From: Clostridium gelidum
GTDB lineage: Bacteria; Bacillota; Clostridia; Clostridiales; Clostridiaceae
Direction of reading: 5' to 3'
Assembly (NCBI RefSeq): GCF_019977655.1
Contig: NZ_AP024849.1
Location: 1,955,001 to 2,019,000, forward strand
Length of the DNA stretch: 64,000 nucleotides
Positions 42,552-51,052 of the stretch are shown here, one piece after another (position 1 is the first letter of the stretch; each line of letters begins with the position of its first letter). Position numbers and translations under genes: made by a program. A model generated the notes under the pieces. It was given only the letters and a program-made list of their open reading frames with translations. It was not told the origin of the DNA and did not search any database.

Positions 42552-43889
42552 ATGCATAATAAAGAAAACTTGTACTGCCCTTATTGCATGCAACAAAATG
42601 TTTGTCCGTTTTTTTATGAACAAATGAGGAAATTCAATAACTCTGACCATGACGATGAAACTAGAGGTGATGATGAGCTGCAACATTTTGACTTATTTTC
42701 TGAAGAATCTTACTTAAACAATACCAGAGCACCAGAACAGGATGTAACTAGAATATATACAATACTTAATAACCAACAACCACAGCTATTTAGAGAAATG
42801 CAAAGAATAATTGAAAATTACGTCAGAACAGCAATTTCATTTACTTTAGATGAATCGCCAAAGTATGGAGGAAATATAAATCAAAGAATAAATACAATTT
42901 ATAACAATTTTAGAAGAAGATATGACACGATTTTTTCTGTCCTTAGTGCTTCCGGTTTACCTAACAGCGTGGTTAGGCGTACTTTTAGAGATATAATAGA
43001 ATTTACTCTTAGAAATAGTACAGTTCCACCGTTTCCAGTTCCGCCACAACCGGGACCTCAGCCACAACCTGAACCAGGTGACGAGTGGAGTCAATGGGAG
43101 GATCTTGGTGGAGTGTTAAAGTTTTCTCCAGCAGTTTCTTCTTGGGCACCAAACAGGCTTGATGTTTTTGTAACAGGCACAGATAGTGCGTTATATCATA
43201 AATATTGGAATGGTTCACGTTGGAGTGAATATGAAAACCTTGGTGGCATTCTAACCTCTGCACCTGCTGCTGTTTCTTGGGGAAATAATAGAATTGATAT
43301 TTTTGGTAGAGGCACAACTAACTCCATGTATCATAAATACTTCGATGGCTCTAACTTTAGTGAATGGGAAGATCTTGGTGGAGTATTAACTTCTGCACCA
43401 ACAGTTTCTTCTTGGGCACCAAACAGACTTGATACATTTGTTCGTGGAACTGACAATGCCCTTTATCATAAGTGGTGGAATGGTTCCACCTGGAGTGACT
43501 TTGAGAATCTTGGTGGAAACTTAACATCTGCTCCTGCTGCTGTTTCTTGGGGAAATAATAGAATAGACGTATTTGTTCGTGGTCAAGGAAATCGTCTATA
43601 TCACAAGTGGTGGGATGGCTCTAACTGGAGCGATTTTGAAGATCTTGGGGGCAATATAGCATCAGCACCAGCAGTATCATCTAGAGCTACAAATAGACTT
43701 GAAGTATTTGCAAGAAATCCAAATAACCAGTTAATAACTAGGTCTTGGAACGGATCGCGGTGGAGTAACTGGCAAACTATTGGGGGGACATTTACTTTAG
43801 ATCCAGCAGCGGTATCGTGGGGACCTCGTAGAACTGATGTATTTGTTAAAGGGTCAAATAATGCTTTATGGCATATTTGGAGAGATTAA
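42552..43889 (+). CDS. Beta-propeller lectin-like protein (PLL-type repeats)
   Basis: 445 residues from ATG 42552 (AAGGAGATTT upstream). An N-terminal CPYCMQQNVCPFF segment and helical region (to about 155) lead to a Pro-rich linker (PFPVPPQPGPQPQPEP), then six repeats of about 45 residues with the pattern WsdwEdLGG-saPavsSW-nRlDvFvrGtdnaLyHkWWnGs. This is the blade pattern of PLL/PHL fucose-binding lectins. Odd blades carry SSWAPNRL and even blades AVSWGNNRI, showing duplication in pairs. No signal peptide is seen, so release may be by another route, such as in spores. Sugar binding is inferred. Confidence 0.82.
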   Translation: MHNKENLYCPYCMQQNVCPFFYEQMRKFNNSDHDDETRGDDELQHFDLFSEESYLNNTRAPEQDVTRIYTILNNQQPQLFREMQRIIENYVRTAISFTLDESPKYGGNINQRINTIYNNFRRRYDTIFSVLSASGLPNSVVRRTFRDIIEFTLRNSTVPPFPVPPQPGPQPQPEPGDEWSQWEDLGGVLKFSPAVSSWAPNRLDVFVTGTDSALYHKYWNGSRWSEYENLGGILTSAPAAVSWGNNRIDIFGRGTTNSMYHKYFDGSNFSEWEDLGGVLTSAPTVSSWAPNRLDTFVRGTDNALYHKWWNGSTWSDFENLGGNLTSAPAAVSWGNNRIDVFVRGQGNRLYHKWWDGSNWSDFEDLGGNIASAPAVSSRATNRLEVFARNPNNQLITRSWNGSRWSNWQTIGGTFTLDPAAVSWGPRRTDVFVKGSNNALWHIWRD

Positions 43890-44171
43890 TTTCCTGAATT
43901 CCAAGAAGATATAATTGAAAAATAATAAAAACACCGATTTTAGTGTTGAATGATTTACAAAAGTAAATTTAATCTAGAATGGGTGTTGTTTTGTTTTGTT
44001 TTTGTTAGGTTATAAAGATTATATTATTGAAAATAAGATTATTAAAGTATTTGGAAGAACTTATAATTTTAGAATTTACGTACAAAACAAAAGTTAAGAA
44101 ATTATCAAATCTAAAAAGAACTAATATTATTATATTTATTGCGCATAATATAACCGAAAGGTGGGTGAGTA
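43890..44171. other. 282-bp gap after the lectin-like gene
   Basis: AT-rich. A frame of 60 codons from TTG 44027 overlaps the next gene and lacks a ribosome site. ACACCGATTTTAGTGT is a small hairpin at about 43931. I see nothing else. Confidence 0.4.
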
Positions 44172-44504
44172 ATGAAGAGATTTACTGCTTTATTTTTAAT
44201 TTTTTTTAGCTTAACCTTTAATATAATCGGATTAAAATCTGTATTTGCAATTACTAATACATTTACCCAAGGTATTTATAAATCATCTGATCTTATTCCC
44301 TCAAAAAGCAATGTTTATTCTTTTTCAAACATTTCCTTAACGGATGGAGTTTACTTGATTATTTTAGATGAAAATCAAGTTATAAATCATGCTATACGAC
44401 TACAGCCAAACTCAGGAAAACACATTACAGTACCGATTTTGACTAATTACAGAATTGTAATACTTGGTAAAGGAGAATTATATTTTACTCCAATTGAAAC
44501 TTAG
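44172..44504 (+). CDS. Small secreted protein, tandem paralogue 1
   Basis: 110 residues. The signal peptide is clear (ALFLIFFSLTFNIIGL, cleavage likely after VFA). The mature part is a small beta-rich domain with GIYKSSDLIPSKSNVYSF, DGVYLIILDENQ and YRIVILGKGELYFTP. It is closely related in layout to the next gene (about 39 bp away). No known family is recognised. AAAGGTGGGTGA precedes the ATG. The second half resembles small beta-sandwich domains in secreted Clostridium proteins, but no function can be given. Confidence 0.75.
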   Translation: MKRFTALFLIFFSLTFNIIGLKSVFAITNTFTQGIYKSSDLIPSKSNVYSFSNISLTDGVYLIILDENQVINHAIRLQPNSGKHITVPILTNYRIVILGKGELYFTPIET

Positions 44505-44542
44505 TGGTGATTTTGTTTAATGCTTTAACTTAAAGGAGATGT

Positions 44543-44878
44543 ATGATGAAGAAGTGTACTATTTTATTCTTGATTTTTTTATGCTTATTTTTTAATGTAA
44601 TTGGATTAAAGGTTGCATTTGCTGTTGATGCAACTTTTAAGGAAGGTATTTATACTGTCACTAATTTTGATGTCTCGCCAAGTAATGCTTATATTATTAA
44701 AAATGTTTCAAAAAAAGATAGTATCCGCATTTTAATTTTTGATCAATATAATAATGATATACAAACCATTAAACTAGAACCTGTTTCAATAGAAAACGAT
44801 GTAATAACGATTAAGCCTAACTACATAATTGTATTAGTTGGTAATGGTGAGGTAACGATCACTCCAAAATCACCATAA
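44543..44878 (+). CDS. Small secreted protein, tandem paralogue 2
   Basis: 111 residues. It has the same plan as its neighbour: signal peptide (LFLIFLCLFFNVIGLKVAFA), then FKEGIYTVTNFDVSPSNAYI, SIRILIFDQYNND and YIIVLVGNGEVTITP. The signal regions are nearly the same, while the mature parts have diverged, so the duplication is not recent. AAAGGAGATG precedes the ATG. Function unknown. Confidence 0.78.
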   Translation: MMKKCTILFLIFLCLFFNVIGLKVAFAVDATFKEGIYTVTNFDVSPSNAYIIKNVSKKDSIRILIFDQYNNDIQTIKLEPVSIENDVITIKPNYIIVLVGNGEVTITPKSP

Positions 44879-44940
44879 ATAATTGCTTTGTTTATTAAGT
44901 AGTAATTCTTTCTTATATTACTTTCGGATAATATTAGAAA

Positions 44941-44962
44941 TCTTCATAAAATCTTCATAAGA
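44941..44962 (+). promoter_or_regulatory. Direct repeat of OmpR-type regulator box
   Basis: TCTTCATAAAA followed at once by TCTTCATAAGA, an exact 11-bp spacing as used by OmpR/PhoB regulators. It lies 45-66 bp before the gene at 45007. A related repeat lies before the regulator gene at 46454. Confidence 0.6.
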
Positions 44963-45006
44963 ATTTTGTAAAATGAATTTATAAAATTTATAAGGAGGTA
45001 TTAATT

Positions 45007-45495
45007 ATGAATATGACTCATTATATGTCACTACTTGCAGACAATCAACCTTGGAATCTGATTATTTTTATGGCTATACCAGTTATTTGTGCAGAAGCTC
45101 TGACAATCTCAGAATTCTTTATATTATTTAACAAAAGTAAATATGGTGGATTAAGAACATTCAATAAAGTTGTTGGAATTTTTGATGGATTATTCTTCAC
45201 GGGTATTTTTATTTATCTATTGAATGCAGCAGTTATTCCATTAACTAGTTCTGGAGGATGGCATGGTGTAATAGATGTATTAGCCGTTGGTTTCTATTTA
45301 TCCGGAGTGATATTTCTTCTTCCAATATCTTTAATGGAGCTTGGAATAATATTTAAGAAGAAAACAGCAGAGGAAAAAACAAAAATTCACTTTATTCTTA
45401 TTAGTGGATTTCTAGTTGTAGCTCATGTTGCAATGATTTTTGGTATGGTAAATCCTGAACTTATAAGTAATATGTCAAACATGCCTAACATGTAA
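45007..45495 (+). CDS. Integral membrane protein, DUF6803-like
   Basis: 162 residues with four membrane segments (LIIFMAIPVICAEALTI, GIFDGLFFTGIFIYLLNAA, VIDVLAVGFYLSGVIFLLPI, FILISGFLVVAHVAMIFG). It starts MNMTHYMSLLADNQPWNL and ends with Met-rich MSNMSNMPNM-like residues, which may bind metal. The N-terminus fits the DUF6803 family from memory; function unknown. TAAGGAGGT precedes the ATG. Upstream 11-bp repeats suggest control by the two-component system encoded at 46454-48513. Confidence 0.8.
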   Translation: MNMTHYMSLLADNQPWNLIIFMAIPVICAEALTISEFFILFNKSKYGGLRTFNKVVGIFDGLFFTGIFIYLLNAAVIPLTSSGGWHGVIDVLAVGFYLSGVIFLLPISLMELGIIFKKKTAEEKTKIHFILISGFLVVAHVAMIFGMVNPELISNMSNMPNM

Positions 45496-45673
45496 TAAAT
45501 ATATTATTTTAGATAAGTTAAGAATAGCATTCAAATTTAATCTGAAATTAAGTGGTAATTGTAAATTGATTTGAAAATCATTTTACAACTACCGCTTATT
45601 ATTTTTTGAGACATTTAGCACAAAAAATCATATTATGAGGTAGTAACTTAATTATTTTGAAGGGATGAAAATC

Positions 45674-46348
45674 ATGGATATATTAAGAGATAGTGATAAC
45701 TATAAATCAGATGATTATACCAGTGGGAAAAATCATAATAGATTAAAAGTTTTTGGAAAAGGTTCAGTAAGTGTGAAACCAGATGCAGCAGAAGTGGTAA
45801 TTGGAATTATAACAGAAAATATAAAATTACAAGCTGCACAAGAAGAAAATGCAAATACGACTCAACAAGTTATAAATAGTATAAAGGCAATAGGAGTATT
45901 GCCTAAATATATACAAACTCAAAATTATAATATTAGACCTACTTATGATTATATTGATGGAAAACAAATTCTTAGAGGTTATGAAGTAAGTAATAATTTA
46001 AAAATTCTTATCAGAAATATTGATTTTGTAGGTGAAATAATTGATATTGCTGTAAAAAATGGTGCCAATACTGTAAGTGGTATTAGTTTGATTGTTTCAG
46101 ATCAAACTAAATATTATTATGAAGCACTAAGGTTGGCGGCTATAGATGCTCAGAAGAAAGCCAGTGTTATGGCTAATGAACTTAATGTAAAGTTAAATAT
46201 TATACCAATACAAATAATAGAACAGGATAAAGGGAATATAACACCAATAACAGGGATGACTTTTAAATATGAAAGTGGAGCTACACCTATTGAAGCTGGA
46301 GAAAATAAAATAACTGCAGACATTGAAGCTGTATTTATATATATTTAA
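45674..46348 (+). CDS. SIMPL-domain (DUF541) protein
   Basis: 224 residues from ATG 45674; AAGGGATGA is 8 nt upstream, so ATG 45665, which lies in that site, is rejected. One SIMPL domain with FGKGSVSVKPDAAEVVIG, TQNYNIRPTYDYIDGKQI, NGANTVSGISLIVSD and AQKKASVMANEL. The family includes periplasmic and outer-surface proteins of unknown role in stress and signalling. This copy lacks a signal peptide or anchor, so it appears cytoplasmic. It lies between the DUF6803-like gene and the two-component pair. Confidence 0.85.
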   Translation: MDILRDSDNYKSDDYTSGKNHNRLKVFGKGSVSVKPDAAEVVIGIITENIKLQAAQEENANTTQQVINSIKAIGVLPKYIQTQNYNIRPTYDYIDGKQILRGYEVSNNLKILIRNIDFVGEIIDIAVKNGANTVSGISLIVSDQTKYYYEALRLAAIDAQKKASVMANELNVKLNIIPIQIIEQDKGNITPITGMTFKYESGATPIEAGENKITADIEAVFIYI

Positions 46349-46370
46349 CAGTAATAATTTACTTATTATC

Positions 46371-46389
46371 TACACATAAAATTCATAAG
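46371..46389 (+). promoter_or_regulatory. OmpR-type box before the response regulator gene
   Basis: TACACATAAAATTCATAAG, close to CTTCATAAAATCTTCATAAG at 44942-44961, suggesting autoregulation by the regulator encoded immediately downstream. Confidence 0.5.
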
Positions 46390-46453
46390 TTTATGTTAAC
46401 TTAGTAAATATATGATAATGTAATATTAATGAATTTTATAGGTGGTGGAGTTT

Positions 46454-47137
46454 GTGAATAATATTTTAATAATTGAAGATGAAAAAAGTGTATCGGAAAT
46501 TTTAAAAGCATATCTTGAAAAAGAAGGATATGGAGTTTACTGTACTGAGAGTGGATTAGATGGAATAGAAATATTTAGAAAAGAAAAAATTGATCTTGTG
46601 ATTTTAGATTTGATGCTTCCTGATATTGATGGCGAAGAAGTTTGCAAAATCCTTAGAAGAATATCAGATGTATATATTTTTATGTTAACTGCTAAGAGTA
46701 CACTAAGTGATAAAATTGAAGGTTTAAATATTGGTGCTGATGAATATCTAACAAAACCTTTAAGTCCAAGAGAGCTAACTGCTCGTGTAAATGCTTTGTT
46801 TAGAAGAGTAGATGGAGGAAAAGATAATGTTCTTTATCTTGATAGTGATAAGTTAATAATTGATATTGATAAGAGGATTGTTAAGTTAAATAAAGAAGAC
46901 GTGAATTTAACTCCAAATGAATTTGATATATTATATGCTTTAGCTTCAAATAGAGGTAAAGTATTTACAAGAGAAGCTGTAATAGAAAGAGTTTTTGGTA
47001 TTGATTTTGATGGTTCAGATAGAATCGTTGATGTTCATATTAAGAATTTACGTAAGAAGATTGAAGAAGATAGTAAGGCTCCAAGATACATTATTACTGT
47101 TACAAAAGTTGGGTATAAATTTGGTGATGAAAAATGA
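46454..47137 (+). CDS. Response regulator, OmpR/PhoB family
   Basis: 227 residues from GTG 46454, with GGTGGTGGAG just upstream; an in-frame GTG at 46442 lies in that site. Receiver: IIEDEKSVSEIL, phospho-acceptor LVILDLMLPDIDG, LTAKS and TKPLSPREL. C-terminal winged helix: VNLTPNEFDILYALASNRG and RIVDVHIKNLRKKIEED. The stop overlaps the kinase start by 4 nt (ATGA), so the pair is translationally coupled. Direct repeats at 44941 and 46371 are probable binding sites. Confidence 0.95.
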   Translation: MNNILIIEDEKSVSEILKAYLEKEGYGVYCTESGLDGIEIFRKEKIDLVILDLMLPDIDGEEVCKILRRISDVYIFMLTAKSTLSDKIEGLNIGADEYLTKPLSPRELTARVNALFRRVDGGKDNVLYLDSDKLIIDIDKRIVKLNKEDVNLTPNEFDILYALASNRGKVFTREAVIERVFGIDFDGSDRIVDVHIKNLRKKIEEDSKAPRYIITVTKVGYKFGDEK

Positions 47138-48513
47138 AGCAAAGTATTAGAGGACGTTTAAGTATAATCATAATATTTTGTGCAGTAGTTGCTGTACTTT
47201 TGTCTGCTGTAATAATTAATGTAACTATAACCAATACTTTCAATAAATATATGGAAGATATACAAAGTAAAAGAAATACAAGGTTGGTAGAATATTTCGA
47301 GCAAGTTTATAAAAGGGATGGAAAGTGGGATAAAACCTCAGGAGAAGAGATGATGCATGAAGCATATATGAATAACTATTGTTTAACTCTTTTAGATGAA
47401 AACGAGAAAATTGTATGGGGAATGAATCATAATGACATAAAAGATAAAAGTTATACAATGATGCATAGTGGTACTGAAGAAGGAGTTTATACTAGTAATA
47501 CTTTTGATATAAATGTAAATGGTAAAACAGTGGGTCAAATTCTAGTTGGCCAGTATGGACCAGTTTTACTTTCAAAGGAAGATATAAGTTTTAAGACAGA
47601 GATTAATAAGGGTATTCTATTTAGTGGTGTATTAACACTCGCAATAGTAGCAATAATAAGTTTGATTTTATCAAAGCAATTTTCTAAGCCTATAAAAGAA
47701 GTTTCAAATACTTCTGTAAATTTATCAAGGGGAAATTATGATTCTAGATCAAATATAAAAAGCAACATTATGGAAATTACAAATTTAACACAGAGTATAA
47801 ATTCTTTAGGTGAAAAACTAAACAGTCAAGATTTACTTAGAAAAAGGCTAATTTCAGATATATCTCATGAAATAAGAACTCCCCTTAATGTATTGCAAAA
47901 TAATTTAGAAGCAATGATAGATGGGATAATACCAGTAACTCAGGATAAACTTAATAACTTAAATGATGAAGTAATAAGGTTTGGTAAGCTTTTAAATAAT
48001 TTAGATGCATTAAAACAAATAGAATCAGATGAAATACCTATTGATTTAGGACTAGTTCATATAGATAAACTTATTTCAGCAGTAATTAACGATTTTTCTA
48101 TTGAAGCTACTGAGAAAAATATAAAATTAATTATTAATGAAGAAGAAAATAAGAATTTTATAGTATTAGGTGATTATGATAAATTAAAACAAGTATTTAT
48201 AAATCTTATATCTAACGGAATTAAATTTACTAATGATGGAAAAGTATGGATTAATCTTGATAGTGATATAAATTCTGTTATTATTCAAATTAAAGATAGT
48301 GGTATTGGTATAAAAAAAGAAGATTTACCTTTTATATTTGAAAGAATGTACCGCACCGATAAAAGTAGATATAAAGTAGATGGTACTGGGATAGGGCTCA
48401 CTCTTGTAAAGAGAATACTAACGCTACATGATGCAACTATTGATGTAGAAAGTAAGGAAAACAAGGGAACTACATTTACAGTACGTATACGTAAAAATAG
48501 TAAAATTATATAG
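47134..48513 (+). CDS. Sensor histidine kinase, HAMP type
   Basis: 459 residues. TM1 (about 9-31), an extracytoplasmic loop (about 32-155) rich in Met and His (EMMHEAYMNN, YTMMHSG), TM2 (about 160-182), HAMP (about 183-235), HisKA with SHEIRTPLNVLQNN, and HATPase_c with NLISNGIKFT, DSGIGIK and GTGIGLTLVKR. It is the partner of the OmpR-type regulator. The Met/His-rich loop could sense copper or another metal, in line with the Met-rich membrane protein in the same cluster; that is inference only. Confidence 0.93.
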   Translation: MKQSIRGRLSIIIIFCAVVAVLLSAVIINVTITNTFNKYMEDIQSKRNTRLVEYFEQVYKRDGKWDKTSGEEMMHEAYMNNYCLTLLDENEKIVWGMNHNDIKDKSYTMMHSGTEEGVYTSNTFDINVNGKTVGQILVGQYGPVLLSKEDISFKTEINKGILFSGVLTLAIVAIISLILSKQFSKPIKEVSNTSVNLSRGNYDSRSNIKSNIMEITNLTQSINSLGEKLNSQDLLRKRLISDISHEIRTPLNVLQNNLEAMIDGIIPVTQDKLNNLNDEVIRFGKLLNNLDALKQIESDEIPIDLGLVHIDKLISAVINDFSIEATEKNIKLIINEEENKNFIVLGDYDKLKQVFINLISNGIKFTNDGKVWINLDSDINSVIIQIKDSGIGIKKEDLPFIFERMYRTDKSRYKVDGTGIGLTLVKRILTLHDATIDVESKENKGTTFTVRIRKNSKII

Positions 48514-48570
48514 TCAATGTATGAATTATTTCTATATGGTAATCCTAAAAATGTAGAAGGAGTGATATTT

Positions 48571-48743
<173 letters not shown>

Positions 48744-48744
48744 G

Positions 48745-48790
48745 CTGCCTTATAATGAATTTGAAATTCTGTTAAGGCAGTTTTTGTTTT
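48745..48790 (+). terminator. Intrinsic terminator after the two-component unit
   Basis: CTGCCTTA pairs with TAAGGCAG around a 22-nt loop, followed by TTTTTGTTTT. Confidence 0.8.
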
Positions 48791-48849
48791 AAATGGAACG
48801 ATTCTCCACAGTGATGAATATCATGAATTTAAAAGGAGATGGTTAAAAA

Positions 48850-49206
48850 ATGGCTTTAGAAGGAAATGATTATTACGGAGACTCACGTGCTGTAGAAGAT
48901 GAATGCAAAAAATACTTATATTATCACATTGTAATAACAACGACTGATGGAAATAAATTCGATGGGATTATTGAAAATGTGGACAAAGATGGCATTACCA
49001 TGTTATCTGGTGAGGAGGTAATGGAGCAAGAAGATACAAATCAATCTAATGGACAAAGGCAATATCATGATTATGGGGGCCCTAGAAGAAGATTTAGAAG
49101 ATTTAGACGTCGAAGATTTCCAATTAATAATTTAGCTACATTAGCATTATTACCTTATATTGCACCACCATTGTATCCATATTATCCATATTATCCTTAT
49201 TACTAA
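48850..49206 (+). CDS. Hypothetical protein with Arg-rich and Pro-Tyr-rich tail
   Basis: 118 residues. N-terminal part (about 20-60) is a small beta domain (YHIVITTTDGNKFDGIIENV, then DGITMLSGEEV) similar in pattern to Sm-like spore-coat proteins. Then an Arg-rich stretch (GGPRRRFRRFRRRRFP) and a C-terminus of LYPYYPYYPYY repeats. Tyr-rich repeats suggest crosslinking in a spore surface layer; this is inference. AAAAGGAGATGG precedes the ATG. Monocistronic. Confidence 0.7.
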   Translation: MALEGNDYYGDSRAVEDECKKYLYYHIVITTTDGNKFDGIIENVDKDGITMLSGEEVMEQEDTNQSNGQRQYHDYGGPRRRFRRFRRRRFPINNLATLALLPYIAPPLYPYYPYYPYY

Positions 49207-49422
49207 GAGTAAACTAATAAATAGAGGGACAAACAGTATTGTTAGCTTTTTATTAGAAATTTCAATTCTAAAGTATAAATTGGATAGATATGGATAATTT
49301 AAATGATAGAATATATATATGTTGCATAAATAATTCTTAAATTGGTCACAGACTACCCATAAAGGGCATCAATTGTACATTGTAAATTATTAATTGCAAC
49401 ATATATAGTTAAAAGTCCATTT

Positions 49423-49465
49423 AAATGCTGTATTATTCACTAAAATGAATTGTACAGCATTTTAT
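49423..49465 (+). terminator. Hairpin with T-run in the gap before the second fliB-like gene
   Basis: AAATGCTGTA at 49423-49432 pairs with TACAGCATTT at 49453-49462, followed by TATCC. It lies 217 bp downstream of the nearest stop codon. Confidence 0.6.
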
Positions 49466-49479
49466 CCGATAGCTAGCAT

Positions 49480-49643
49480 CCGTAACACTCCCTCTTCTTC
49501 AAGTGGGAGATAACGGCTGCACGCTCCTGGATAAGTTCAACTAAATTCAGCTGGAGCATAAGACTCCACCTGAAAAGTTTCACTTTATGTGAAATTACTG
49601 GATCAAATGATAGTAGTATTACCTAGACAAAGTTACGGGTAAT
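49480..49643 (+). other. Structured non-coding region, possible IS200/IS605-derived end or small RNA
   Basis: Four successive hairpins: CTCCC-T-CTT loop CTTC AAG-T-GGGAG inside an outer CCGT/ACGG pair (49480-49516), GCTCC/GGAGC (49523-49557), TTTCAC/GTGAAA (49578-49594) and ATTACC/GGTAAT (49618-49643). The region has no open frame. Its compact hairpins resemble the right ends of IS200/IS605 elements, but no tnpA or tnpB is nearby. The rest of the 539-bp gap is AT-rich. Confidence 0.5.
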
Positions 49644-49745
49644 GTTACATAAATGTTTTAGAGGAAAATCATATATGTTATAATAGAATAATGTTACTAG
49701 TAAAAGGTAACTAAAAATGCATTAATGTAAAAGAGGAAGTAAACA

Positions 49746-50966
49746 ATGGAGAAAAAGATAAAAATGAGATATCCGCGTTATATCAAAGAATTCAAGTGTA
49801 TAGGCGGAAAGTGTGAAGATAGCTGCTGCATTGGATGGGATGTAGATATTGATAAGATTACGTTTAAGCAGTATTATAAAGTTCAAGACAAAGAAATGAA
49901 GAGTATGTTTCAAAAAAATGTTCATAATAATGATAATTATTGTAGTCCTGATATAGATTATGGAAAAGTAAAATTAAAAAGTGGAAAAAGGTGTCCTTTT
50001 TTAGATGAAGAAAATTATTGTATCATTTATTCTAAGATTGGAGAAGAATATCTTTCGAATGTCTGTACATCTTTCCCGAGAATCACAAATAAAATAGATG
50101 GATATTATGAAATGTCCCTTGATGTAGCGTGCCCGGAAGCTGCAAGAATTATTTTACAAAAAGAAGAAGGGATTGAGTTTAAGGAAAGTGAAGAAACTTT
50201 AGGAAAACACATAATATCAAGTGATATTGATACTAAATCTAAAGAATTTAATAATTCACCTATAAAGTATTTTAAAGAAATTAGAGATTTAAGTATAAAA
50301 ATAATAAAAAATAGAAAATTCGATTTAAGTCAAAGACTTTATATGTTAGGCAATTTTATAGAAGCATTAGAAGAAAAACTTGAATATAATTATGGTAATG
50401 TATCTAAATTCATTAAAGAATATGATATAAATTCTGAGTGTGATACTTATGAAAAAAATGAATTAAACTATATTCTTCAAATTGATTTCTTTAAAAAGAT
50501 GGTGGATTTCTTAAATGTATTTAAAAATGTGGATAGCCTGGTATTTAAGGAGTATACTAAGCAGATTATAGACGGATTCAAGTTTGAAAAAGGAGAAAAC
50601 ATAAATATACATTCAAAATCATACATAAAATCATTTGAAAATTATAATGAAGATTTTATAAATAATAATAGCTATATTTTTGAAAATTATTTAGTAAACT
50701 TTATATATAACAACATGTTTCCGTTTTCTGAAACAGAATCCATATTTGATGGATATATTATGCTTTTAATGAGATATTCATTTATTAGATTTTATTTAGT
50801 TGGGAAATATTTATATAATGAACAGGACTCAAAAGAAAATATAGTTAAGTTTATACAAATTTTCTCAAAGACTATAGAACATCACAAAACCTACTTAGTG
50901 GATGCTCTAAATCATATAAAAGAAAACGAATTTGATAATATGGAATTTGCTAAAATACTTTTATAG
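49746..50966 (+). CDS. FliB-like protein (flagellin lysine N-methylase family), second copy
   Basis: 406 residues. The same Cys arrangement as the protein at 35222: EFKCIGGKCEDSCCIGWDV, RCPFLDEENYCIIYS, NVCTSFPR and VACPEAA, followed by a helical C-terminal region (ENYLVNFIYNNMFPF; the other copy has ENYLVNQIFKDLIPF). AGAGGAAGTAAAC precedes the ATG. No flagellar gene is adjacent. The paralogues are diverged but of nearly equal length, so substrates may differ. Confidence 0.88.
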   Translation: MEKKIKMRYPRYIKEFKCIGGKCEDSCCIGWDVDIDKITFKQYYKVQDKEMKSMFQKNVHNNDNYCSPDIDYGKVKLKSGKRCPFLDEENYCIIYSKIGEEYLSNVCTSFPRITNKIDGYYEMSLDVACPEAARIILQKEEGIEFKESEETLGKHIISSDIDTKSKEFNNSPIKYFKEIRDLSIKIIKNRKFDLSQRLYMLGNFIEALEEKLEYNYGNVSKFIKEYDINSECDTYEKNELNYILQIDFFKKMVDFLNVFKNVDSLVFKEYTKQIIDGFKFEKGENINIHSKSYIKSFENYNEDFINNNSYIFENYLVNFIYNNMFPFSETESIFDGYIMLLMRYSFIRFYLVGKYLYNEQDSKENIVKFIQIFSKTIEHHKTYLVDALNHIKENEFDNMEFAKILL

Positions 50967-51000
50967 GTGATATTAACTAGTAACTAAGTCATAAAATCTA

Positions 51001-51034
51001 AAAACCACGCTGATTACATCAACGTGGTTTTTTT
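51001..51034. terminator. Terminator between the fliB-like and MATE genes
   Basis: AAACCACG pairs with CGTGGTTT, followed by TTTTT; A/T rich on both sides, so it may serve both convergent genes. Confidence 0.8.
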
Positions 51035-51044
51035 GATTGTGCCT
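51027..51044. mobile_element. End remnant of the short inverted-repeat element
   Basis: TTTTTTTGATTGTGCCTA repeats the right end of copy C (52606-52623). The rest of the element is absent, so this is either a deleted copy or chance fusion with the terminator T-run. It is 18 bp only. Confidence 0.45.
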
Positions 51045-51052
51045 AATATATA

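Noticed and set aside
44027..44209. 60-codon frame upstream of the first secreted paralogue
   Set aside because: TTG start without ribosome site, overlaps the start of a better-supported secreted protein gene.
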